From positions 19,654 to 83,653 of the forward strand of contig SCFE01000108.1 in the NCBI GenBank assembly GCA_004352715.1: a stretch of 64,000 nucleotides of DNA. The letters are read 5' to 3'. The notes beneath the pieces are model-generated. The model was not told the origin of the DNA. It worked only from the letters and a program-made list of their open reading frames with translations, and made no database searches. Positions within the stretch are counted from its first letter, which is position 1; each line of letters begins with the position of its first letter. This document shows, piece by piece, positions 34,101 through 46,538 of this stretch. Source of the stretch: Hofstenia miamia. Taxonomy: Eukaryota; Xenacoelomorpha; Acoela. The translations under genes were made by a program, and so were the position numbers.

Positions 34101-37100
34101 TGTCAATTTAAAATCTAATGAATATGTAGCATATCATTTGAATTTGCTTTGGGACGTCTTAAGCAGTCATTACTGTAAGGTGTAAGCACTAGGGATGTTG
34201 GAGTTCTTGAAATTACTTTTCTTTCATGATCTCAGTACGCTTAATTACCGATTTTGGTTTACATGATATAGCAGAAAATCTGCTAGTGCAGATCCGATAA
34301 CGTTAAAAATTTGCAATTTTCCAATAGTTCATTGAAGTTGCAGACCAAACTTAAGCATGGAACGCAATCAATAAATGAAAGTGATAAAAATAGTTTTTGA
34401 GTTATGCAAAACGCTTCTCAGCCTCTTTGGCTAATACCACGGTAGTTTTTGTCAGTGATATTTACGTTAATTGCTGCGTTTTTTGCGGCCTGGTACTCTC
34501 ATCAGAGGAAGGCGCCTGTTTACTCACTCAAAGCTATTTCCGCCTTCCGACAGTATACAATTTTCCCACACCTGTTAACACGGTCTCAGTGTTTACACAT
34601 ATTTACAATCTTGTACAAGATCTGTTGTCAATTGTTGGCTACTGCCTGTGGGATCTACTACTACAAACTTTTCTCTGTGTTACTTCAAACCACAGATCTC
34701 CCCCAAATTACACGTTTGCTGGAATACTTACTCAAGTCTTCCCTTCACCGCATGCTCAACTCATCATTGTCTAAAGAACAAGGGTATATTTTTGTACTGT
34801 TTACATTATGCCAGTTTCTGATTAGGTAAGGTCGCCATCCCCCTACCTCTATGTCTAGTCCAAAGGCATTGTTTGCCCAGGTCGCTTCCCAGCCCGCTGG
34901 CCCCTCAGACAGTGACGTCCCTGCACTAAGCCCGTTTTTAAGTACATCCTTCCGTTTCCGTTAACCCGTATTTCTAACTATAGAGACAGAATGAACTATT
35001 CCGAAACTCACTACAACTCTCTCAACTTCCGTCATTGCTTTCTTTCAGCTTCATGATATTCCCGCTTTTGAGAAATTTTCCATTTCAAAATGTTACATTC
35101 AGTCTGCAGCAGACCCATCCAAGAACTTATTTGGTCTTCAGCTCTGCGTTGCAGAGAGTTTTGCAATGTTGCAATTGCGCTCTACCTCACTCCCTTGCCA
35201 GTAACAGAGTTTATGTCGATCAAACCGCTTGGATCTCACCATCACTTTATGCACAACCATCTCGTCAGCTCCACCTTTCCTAAGTTGTTCTCTATTTGGC
35301 TGCCTAATTTTCCAGTTCACCTTTCGCCAATGCAGACGCATGCTGTCCTCTCTCATTCCTCTGGATTCCAAAACCATCTTACGCTCAAGTCTTTACACTA
35401 CTCCGGTCTTGGGCACCAGAGGGTGCTTTCCATTAGAGTCGAAGTCAGTAACTTCTAGCAGCAGAAGCTACTCTGCTAAAAGAAATGGTGGCTTCTGCGG
35501 CACTAATGATCTTCTTGTAGCAGCGGACTGCCCGTTTCTCTACACCTGCCCGAACTGCCAGGGTCCAGGTCACTTGCCTTGTAGCTCCAGTCCACCTAGT
35601 CCTGTTCGCACGCATGAGATGATTCAACATCTATACTCTCAGGCCTTTCATCCTCCTAAGGCGACTACTGTTCCGGCCTCTGATTCTCCTGATTGCGTAT
35701 CTTCCGTTGACTCCGACACTTTAACGTCCGGTTTAACTGATGGAGAGCCATCGCTTTCAGACTCATCTCCAGATGCACATCTTACGCTGCCTAGTCTAAG
35801 GCGAAAGTTAAAGTCCAAAAGACCGCATCGCCCCACTCCTACTAGTAAGACCAAAAAGCCCCGAGTTGTCCCTGCTGCGGTTTCTCCCCAGCCTACACCA
35901 CAGCCGCCGGCCCCGGTCCCGTCCACACCCGAGCCCCTAGCAGGCCCTTTCAAGGCGAACCCACTGCCCCTACACCCCTACTCGGACAGTGGTCAATATG
36001 GAGACTATTGTCACTTTTAACGTTAATGGTCTAAATTCAATTAATAAACTTAATACTTTACTTACTGCCTTTAAATTATATAAGGTCGATGTTGCTTTCT
36101 TGCAAGAAACGAAACTTGAATCCCTCCCTGATGACAGTCATTCCTTGTTTAAACACTATGTTACAACTTTTCAGCCTAGGGCAGGTCACTCTAAAGGTGG
36201 CTTGTTAAATCTTATATCAAACCCTTTAGAAATAGAAGCTGTCCACTCGGACAACAACTACCAAATACTTAGAGACAATGATAATAACATGCATATAAAC
36301 TACTACCTTAGTAGATTGGAATATAAAGAAACTATTAGAAGTATTAACGATTTTGTCACTAGATACCATTCACGGGCTGTCATCATGAGGGGGGGGGGNN
36401 NNNNNNNNNNNNNNNNNNNNNNNNNNNNNNNNNNNNNNNNNNNNNNNNNNNNNNNNNNNNNNNNNNNNNNNNNNNNNNNNNNNNNNNNNNNNNNNNNNNN
36501 NNNNNNNNNNNNNNNNNNNNNNNNNGGGGGGGGGGACTCAAATTTCCACTATCTTGCCAGTGATACTGTTAATTCAACCACTCCTTAGTTGATTCTGCTC
36601 ATAAGTGTCGTCTTCTTTTACTTTTAAAGTAACTCTTATCAGTACAATATTGACCACTGTTTTGTAACAAGTAATGTACAGCTTGTCAGCAGTGTAGTTC
36701 TTGATTTGAATACTTCGAATCACAGGCCTTTGTCACTAGGGTCACGCTGTCAGAGTCACTAGGTCCCGGCATCTGCCGTCTAAGCTCAAACACCCTAAAC
36801 TCCTGCAATAGGGAAATAATAACCATACTATCTAATAACTTTGTGCATTCTAACATAGACACCATACAGCAGGATTGGATCCATACTAAGGAACCAATAC
36901 ACAATATACTAATTCATAAGCAGAACTTGTTAGCCACTGACCACCATAGGACCCTTAATAAATTGCATAACTACTTGCAACTGATACGAGACAATCCGAA
37001 AATTGAATTCTACCATTCTATAGGGGCTACCATCACCTCTCAAATCAACGCTGAATATCAACACCTAGCTGATATCCAGCTTGAGTACATCAAGGACAAT

Positions 37101-40100
37101 GACGGCAACCCTCACCGAATTAAAAGTTTTGTAGGGAACTGTTTAGCGGTTTAGCGAAAACTAACATTTCCGCCCTCATCGAAACAAAAGGTAACTTGAC
37201 TCTTAAGACCGAAGATAAACTAAAAATTGCCCACAGCCATTTCGCCCATATGTACGCCCATGAGCAAACCCGACCGGTTACAAGCTTAGACGTCACCGCC
37301 ATCAGCCAAGAGGACTTCTCTCTTTTGAACCAACCCATGGGGGAGGGAGACATCTTTGATGCAATTTCTAACTTAAAGAGTTCCCAGGATTGGACAGGAT
37401 TAATTCAAACTTTTATAAACGCTATAGCAAACTACTTGTTAAACCTTTGCTACTTTTAATCAACAGTGTTCTCTCTAAGGGCTTCATACACAATAACATA
37501 TCCAACGCATTTATTAAACTCATCCCTAAACAGGGAAAGGATTTAACTCGCATCAACTCTTGGAGACCAATCTCTATGCTCAATATAAACCTGAAGATCA
37601 TTTCCTACGTCGTCAGTAATAGAATCTCCTGGGTGATACACAGATACATTCACCCGGAACAAACCGGCTTCATAACAGGTCGAAAGGGTTATATGAATAT
37701 ACAAACAGTTAGGGATGTAATAGAAATCGCGAAAATTACTAAGAAAGACGTTGGTCTTATTTCGTTAGATCTGAGCAAGGCATACGACCGCCTCAGCCAC
37801 AAATAACTTTTTAAGGTATTAGAAATTATGAACTTTCCACCTTTTATAATAAAACTTGTTAGAGCTCTGTATAATAATAACCGCTCATATGTCTCAATAA
37901 ACTGCTACCTAACCAATGCTATCCACCTAGGACAGGGTGTACGACAGGGTCGCCTCTTATCTTGCATCTGTTCAACATTGCGATCGAACCTCTATTGAAT
38001 GAGATCCATAACAACATCAAAGCCTTACGCCTTCAAGTAGGAACGCACGGGTACCTGTGTAAAACCCTGGCGCTTGCTGACGACGTCACACTCATGATCA
38101 CTTCTCAGGAAAGTATTGAGCATATTCTCTCAGCAAAACGTTATCAGGTACCTCTTCATCAAATGCCAAATTTCGACATTGGCAAGGGTTTGAACACAAT
38201 CTATATCAAACTAATAATGACGTATACATGTAGTTAATAAATGAGAATGCAACAAAAAGAATGCATACATGTGAACTAGACAAAAGTTCGAAGCAATAAA
38301 AAAATAATTGTAGGAAGTTAAATTGCGCCCGGCGCAAAAATGAGAGTACATTATAACAAATTTTCAAGTACAATATCAATAAGATTTTAAAAATTAACTA
38401 AAAATTTCATGCACATATGATTTACCTGTATAATGTCCTCCAGACATTTGGCCAATGTGATTGCAAACAGCGATAAGATCGTATTTAAGATCATTTCCAT
38501 CATATTTATAAGGCTTCATACGTTGCCAAGGAGACAGGTAGGGCACTTTTTGAGCGGCCTCTTGAGCTCTGGGTAAATTTTTATCAGCTAAGAATGGAGA
38601 CATGTCCAGATCAGTAATTGGATAAGTAACTAATGCATGCAGTTTGGTTCTTGATACGGTTGTCTAAAAATATACTAATTACTTGTGCAAGAAAGAAAGT
38701 TGCTTTTCTATTTCATCTTATTAAATCAAATGGATTAGAAAAAGTCAAACTAGAGAAGCTAGTTACTAAAATGTCAAAACTCATAGAATACATAATCAAG
38801 TTATTCAACTAAATGCAAAAGCTATGTGCACAGATACGAATATATGGCAATTAACAGGGTTGTCAAAGAAGGTACGCCCCCTCTTCTATACTCTAGTGGG
38901 ACATATACCATACTCCTGATGTTTTGTTCGAATTATCACCATTGGGTTTTCACATAGCGATAGCTACACAAGCCAAACACCTCGTTGACATTGACGCAGA
39001 GCATTTTATGTAAAACAACTCATTAATAATTACAAACGCTAGAATCTGCACCAAATAAGAAAAATCTTGGTATACATTCCCAAACAAACTGTAGCAAAAT
39101 AAATTTGCACATCCTCTATGTATTAAATCAATTGAATATTAACAATGTTAAAAATCAAAATGTATATACAGCCATAAGAAAATAAAGTTACTTATGCAAA
39201 TGTTTAGAATAAAATCAACAGTGTGAAACTTAGTGAAACATTGTAAGTACATGATATGGTGCTTATAACCTCTCTAAACCATAAAGATTGGTATTACACC
39301 TTACATGAAGGCGCATCGAAATTTGATTAATACACAGTAGTCCCTTAAATCAACAATTGCAGTCCTTTTATAAATGAACTTTACAAATTATTTACATTAA
39401 GTTTAGTCTATTTTGCGTTAACATAATCTTGTATAAATTTGCATTATGAATATATACCAATGTTTAGAAATGAACCAAACACAACGTAAAAACACATATA
39501 ATAAACTAAGATAATAAACTAAGCTAAACTAAAAAAAAATAAAAATATGTATTATATAAAGAAAACAATTAAAATACATTTTCTTGCTAGTAATTTTAGT
39601 CTATTAGCTGCTCCATTTTTTAATTGTTCAGCAACTACGTTTCGTTTAAATGATTTCAAAATTTTTGACAGAAACATCGACTGATTCTTAATTCTCCAAA
39701 AACGGGGAAAATGTAGCTGAAGTAAATCAATACGATTTCAAATAGTTTTAATTAAACAGCGTAAATTACATTAATGTTAAACAGGGATTGAAATTAAACA
39801 ATAGATACGTATACTGGCAAAATGAAACTGACAAAAATGGACCTGCTTAAATCTCTTCAAATGAATTACCAATACATCGGGTAGTGTCCATAAACTCAAC
39901 TGTTTTTCTGTACCTCTCTGGGGGCCTTTGCATTTATTACATTGCCAGGAGTTCTCACATGAAAGCTAAAGTGGAAAAGTTATTAAATCAAAAACATAAT
40001 GAAGTGCAAATTATTTGGTAAAACCCATTGTTACAGATGAAGAAAATCTATAGCAACAATTTCTAAATTTACAAAAGAGCACACATGCTTGATCTAGAGC

Positions 40101-42232
40101 AGGAATAATGTGTATAATTCCTTTCCTGATCTACAAAAAGATAAACAGGCAATGCTATAAACTTAAATTCATTTAACAGAAAATTTGTTAAATATCTTTT
40201 AACAGCATCCATTTAAGAGATCTCAAATTTATGAAAGAATTCGCAGATAATTTATTAGATTTAATACATAATTTTACGCAAACTTTTCATTATCTAACTA
40301 AAAAACTCATATTTCAAGAAATACCGGGAATGAGAATAAGAAATAGAATTATAAAACTTGAGAAACAAATAAGTTTGCGTTTTGTCAAAGTGATAAACAA
40401 GGTACTTCATTTCATTTAAGCTAGATTACATAATTACAAGTTGGCATACTCTAAACAAAAGAATTTGCTGTTTTGTCTACATGAAATCCACACCAGATTT
40501 GTGGATTTGAATCAGTTAAAAATAATGCTGTTTTTAACTGATTCAAATCGACCAATCTGGTTTAACATATCCTTTAAATATAAATAAATATGTGTACATC
40601 ACTGCAAATGGGCTGCTTTACTAACCCTTTTAACCCTTTTTTGTTCAAATAAAATAACCTGAATCACAGCATTTTGCTATACTATATTTTATGGTTTACT
40701 TCTCAGAAATGTCAGTAAATGTTCAATTTAGAAATAATTATTTTACTTATATTGTGTTATACTTAAAAAATATACAATAGCTAGCGGGGGAATTCATTTC
40801 TAAATTTGATAATAGAATTACAGAAAATATGAATTTACTAGTAGTGTAATACATATTTTACATTTAATACTCGAAATAAAACTTTAAAAATATAGCAATG
40901 ATTAGATGAAGCAGTCAAACTGCTAACTCATAAAGTTAGAACAGACTTGAATTTAAATTTACCATTAAGAATCAAATTACATCAGTGGACAAAAATGGGA
41001 AATTCACCATGATATTTCCAGTTCATATAGCAAATCATGCAAATATTTCCCTGTGAAGATCAAAGATACAAATAAAGCTTTTACTTTTAAATTACCATGC
41101 ATGGAGCAAAGTTAATTATCATCGTTATACACGGTGGATTTAACAACACTAGGTCAGAGTTAGGAAAAGGCATTGTGTGTTTTGAATGTGCTGATGAAGT
41201 ACTTGTGCCATAATTTGACTTAAATTTCAAATAAAAGCAATTATTGCACCTCAATTCAAATATGCAGAACATAATAAAATTGAAACATATAATAGAACCA
41301 AATAATTGTGAAATTTTTAAAAACACAAGTGTGTAAGTGCAACCACTTTTCAGGTTTGCTACATTGATGTTTTAGGTAAAAATATTTTATAATAATTTTT
41401 AAAAATTAAGAATAAAGATGCCAAAAGCAACAATGTAAAATTTTAATGGAGGGCTCTGCAGTATTATTGATCACCCAACTTGAATAGAACAGATGTCCTC
41501 CAACAAGAAACTCCAACAACTCTCCCCTTTTGTAACCAATTTTACAAGTGATTTATAAGTATAAAATTAGAACAGGTCAAGCTGTTGAAATTAAAAATAA
41601 TTAGTGCGAAGAAAATAAATGGAAACCTCCTCCAAACGAGTGTAGAGGGAGAAGCATTCGAGCAATGAGACCGAATCACGACTGTGTGAAAAATCTAATT
41701 CATCTTCACCTTCGGCACCGTTCCGTGCAATTTCCAATCGCTTCAAACGTGATGTGAACCTATTAAATAAAAGATTGAATGAGACCAGTAAAATATAAAT
41801 AAATTGCATAGATGTATTAATGTAATCCGATTAATTGGAAAAGCGCAATTATTTGATCAACTAATGGAAATCGCTTTAAATTACATTTTGTTTCCTAACC
41901 AATTGACAATGGACATTTCTGAAATCATTACAAGAACGAACTAATGCCCTAAGCAGGAAAATTAATGCAAATCAATACTCCAAATTGCATAATTAAAAAA
42001 GGTTAAAATTTATGGATAATGATTTTTATCCATTAATGGTATGAATTTGTTTTTAAATGCATTAAAACAGTTTCAAAAATATATATATATNNNNNNNNNN
42101 NNNNNNNNNNNNNNNNNNNNNNNNNNNNNNNNNNNNNNNNNNATAATTAAAAAAGGTTAAAATTTATGGATAATGATTTTTATCCATTAATGGTATGAAT
42201 TTGTTTTTAAATGCATTAAAACAGTTTCAAAA

Positions 42233-42268
<36 letters not shown>

Positions 42269-45200
42269 GAGGTGTGACAAAAAAGAAACAAGGTTTTATT
42301 CAGAAAACATTTATTTATAAGTAGAACACAAAATACTAATTTGTACCTTCGAAATAGTCCCCCTCACAGTTAACACACTTAATCATTCGGCGCTGCCACC
42401 CCTAGAAACACTCTACAACGTCTTCTTCCTTCAGGTCCCTCAGCTGCTGCGTCACTGCACCTTCGATGTCTTCCACAGATGCAAAATGTCTACCCTTCAG
42501 TACAGCTTTTATTTTTGGGAAGAGCCAAAAATTGCAGGGAGCCAGATCTAGCTAATACGGTGGGTGCTCCGAGCATGTCACATGTTTTGAGGTAAAAAAA
42601 CGCCGCACACTCAAGGCTGTGTGTACAGGCGCATTGTCATGGTGCAGCAGCCATGATTGGTTCTCCCACAAATTGGGTCTGCAGCGCCTGACTCTCTCAT
42701 ACAACCGAGCCAGAACTTCCTTGTAGAAGTGCTGATTCACAGTTTGCCCCTCCGGCACGAATTCGTAGTGAACAAGACCTCTTCAATCAAAAAATGTGAT
42801 CAGCATCACCATGATTTTCGACTTCAACATTCTGGCGATGCTGGAGTCTTCCACTGCAGGCTTTGCCTCTTTCTCACTGGGTCATATTGAAACACCCATG
42901 TCTCATCTCCAGTAATTACTTTTCCAAGGACATCCGGCTTCTCCTCAATCACCTGCAGGATGTTTCTGCAAACATTGGTGCGGTTGTCCTTGTGATCATC
43001 AGTCAGCAGTTTTGGTACCATCTTGGCACAAACTTTCCGCATTCCAAGATCTTCAGTCAGTATAGTCCGGACTGTCTCCCTGTCATCCCCAATTCATAGG
43101 CAATCATCCGAACAGTCAGTCTCCGATCTCCACGCACCATGCGATTCACACGGTCGATGTTGTCTGCAGTTTTGGATGTGGAAGGTCGTCCTGACTTCGG
43201 GGCACCTTCAACATCCTCACGGCCACTTTTGAAACGTTTATGCCACTCGAAAACTCTTGAGCGTGACATGTAGTCATCTCCATACACATTCTGAAGCATT
43301 TCTAAACATTCTTTAGGCTTCTTCTCAAGTTTTACCAGGAATTTCAAATTAAATAACAGATTTCTGACAGACTCTAACTTGTTGTGTGTGTTTACAGAAT
43401 TTCAATGAAAGGAGATAATGAAACCATATTACGTCTGTAACATGGCGTGATGTTACGTATCATATGACACAACTGGCTGGCCAATTGCAGGCCAGTTCTT
43501 ACTGTGACAGACAAAGCCTCGTTTCTTTTTTGTCATACCTCGTATATATTCTAAAATGTCACAAGTTGTAATTTTAGAGATCATATTAAACGAATATTGA
43601 TAAATGTGTAAATAAAATTGAAAAATAATAATAATCAAATAAGACCTGAGAAATAGGTCATGAGACCACCATGAGGTTATGTTGAGATGAGGAAGTTCAA
43701 TATCCGACCCAAACATGATGATGTCATCGACAGCTTGGCACATAAGAGGGATCTCTGAATCATAATCGAAATCGAGAGTGGTTTGATCACTCAAACAAAT
43801 GCTGAACAGCATATCTTGAGGTCCAGTGGTTGCTGATATCAGAGTATCCTAAAAGCCCCCTCTAATAATACACAGAAGTTTTGTTCATAATATTCAAAGC
43901 ACTACAAACTGATTTGTAATATAAGGTAATAGTTGTAAGTCAACAGTAAACTGCAACTACTTTCAACTAGCTACTAATATAAAAATTTCAAAACAAAGTC
44001 ACACCCTTTTGTTATTAGGAGTAAATGGTAAAATTAAAACAAAGTTTTTATGAGAAATTTATGGTTCAAATATACATTAAATTGTCTCCTCAGATAATAT
44101 GACCGTTCTCCCAATGCAGTAAATACCAACTCAATTAAATATCGCCACGAAGCATACAAAGAGATTTCTACGACGTGATAAGCGTTGGGACCAAAGCTCG
44201 CTGATTATGAATTCTGATATTTTGAAATGTTTGTTAAAGGTGAAGAATACTTCGTGTTTTCTATTATGCCAATACAAGCGGAAGACTTCCGAGTAAATCA
44301 TTCAAAATAATAACTGAAAATCGACTCTAATGCGTTAACACTTAATTACATCCGCAGTTTTTGAAAAGACGCATTATTTAAACTAAAAAGTTGAGCGAAT
44401 GTTTAGCAAACGTAAAAATTCAACTATTAATTAATTTTACCATTACTAACAAAAGAATTACAAATGCATATAATCCGTTGAACAGGCGCAGAGCATTTAT
44501 CAAAACATTTAACTACACATTGTCGAAGAAATACAATAAAACTGGTTGACATACATCTAATCTTGCGATAGGCTGCAAAATACATTTTTCCATGTAAAAG
44601 ATAATTAACATTTTGAAGATGGAAAATAATTTGTTGATTAGTTTCAAACATTGAAAAAGGAAAGGTGACTAGAGGCATGTGCATTGAATGCACGCGCAAT
44701 TACTGACTGAATGACGCAATGGAGCCAATTACAGGGTACCCAACTTAACGCAATATTAACCATTACTTGCCGTAGATTTATGGATTGCATTATGACCACT
44801 TCATCATTCTATCACCTACGCCGGAATTTTTCTGGTGACCAGGAAAGAACAATTAGATTAATTCCTCGTTGATTTATTTATTTCAAGTTAAAAAGAGGTC
44901 ACTTCCAACAACTGAGGAAAGATGGAGATTGTCACGAGCGTTTATTTTGTTTTCATCAGTTTTAATGTTGCTATTATTACTGTTTCAATATTTGATCTGA
45001 CTGTTTTGTGAACCTACTTTTAAAATCAGTTGCCTTGATCGTTTTTAACAGTTTTGTCACTATTTTATTAAAAGGTTCCTAAGTAGTTAATTATCTAAAT
45101 ATATTCATGTTCACACCAAAATTGGCAAATATTTGTTCACATTTATATATAAAATCTTTTAGATTCTTTAAAATGAAAAAAATAATAGCAAATCCGAATA

Positions 45201-46502
45201 CTGTTCTAAAAGATTTATCTAGCGGAACAACAGTTTGGGATTATATTATTATATTGATTGATTACAGTACAAGCACCGATTGGAAGTTCATTGTGATTGA
45301 TGTCATCAAATGAAAGTCAATTGAAGGCAAAGGCAACTGTTATTGATGAATAACATAACGAAAATGTATTTGAAAAAGACTTATTAAATGTAATGGTTAG
45401 AGCTGGTATACCGATTTCGAAGGTTGAAAATGTGCACTTAAGCCCCGTTTACACTGATTCAATTTGAGGAATTCGTCAAGCGAATTCAATAGCGCTTGGA
45501 CGCATTTACACCTATTCTTCATGTTGATTTCATTTGACGATTTCAACATTGAAAGCTCTGGTTTACATTGGTTCTTTTTTGATGATATCTTATAAGAATA
45601 ATAAGCTAATCTAATTAGCACTGGCCAGACGGCAAAGCCGTAGCTACGGTGGGCAACTGCCGACCTAAACATATCTTAGCCTTGTCTTTGTCAACTTGAA
45701 AAATGGGGGAAATCTGCAACTACGCTAAAGTACAACGAAAAATTCTCTATTTAACTGTCGGGACAGATTAGGGTGCAAGTTGATCCAGGAAAAGCTTACT
45801 TCAATTTTTTACAAAGATATTACAGCTACAGAAATGAATGGCTAGGATTTTTAATTGCACAATTTGAGGCTTTGAATTATTAAGCTATTTGAAAGTTTAA
45901 ATTTCATTATCTACTCTCTTGCTAAAAGTGACGGTTTGGGGTGCACAAACACCGCAACTACAGACTGATATTATACAACAATTATTCGTAAATTTATGTA
46001 TAACTTAACGGTTCCCATGTTTATGCAGCTTCGCGGAACATCTGTACTGCAACAAGATGGTGCTCCTTGCCACAGCGCCAAAGTTGTGAAACAGTGGATT
46101 GTATCACAAGACTTTCGGCTGCTTGAGAGCTGGCCGGGAAACTCCCCAGACCTCAACGTCATAGAAAATTGTTGGCATCACATCAAAAACTATCTGAGGA
46201 AGCGCCAATGCACATCACTCGACGATTGGAACGAACAAATTAAAGTGGTATGGTGCACAGAGATTACTGATGATTATTATAGAAAGCTGGTCGAGTCAAT
46301 GTCAAATCGCATTGCTGTGTTTGGCCAATAATGGCGGACAAACAAATAAATTGTGAGTTTTTCTGAATGACTATTTCCTTTCTACACGATGTTATCACAT
46401 TGTTTTTACATTGTGTTATTATATTGTTTCTACATTGCGTTTTTTAGTGTAAAATACAAAAATTACTAAATTTGGAAAGTGTTCCCAAACTTTTGGCCAG
46501 TA

Positions 46503-46538
<36 letters not shown>

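Larger units (their letters stand above)
34411..38235 (+). mobile_element. Tx1/L1-type LINE, 3'-incomplete
   Basis: A GC-richer unit with 5' UTR, an ORF1-like frame, an apurinic-type endonuclease and a reverse transcriptase, then abrupt loss after the catalytic box near 38100. No 3' tail is seen. Motif style ([25 protein letters not shown]) fits the L1/Tx1 group. It lies antisense within USP31 intron 15. Frameshifts, two stops and a gap show it is inactive. Confidence 0.85.
30938..38425 (-). other. USP31: USP31 intron 15 (7.5 kb)
   Basis: It contains the Harbinger-like MITE pair and the Tx1-type LINE listed separately. 31100-33180 and 33560-34400 are AT-rich with no feature that I recognise. 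Confidence 0.6.

Noticed and set aside
35090-35458. Overlapping frames in the LINE 5' region (also 34397-34829)
   Set aside because: Alternative frames of the GC-richer LINE 5' UTR/ORF1. Only the frame with the zinc knuckle and basic tail is supported.
41090-41190. Possible extra USP31 exon (minus strand, before GTAATTT)
   Set aside because: It would need phase 2 entry, whereas exons 13 and 14 both require phase 0, and no family residues match.
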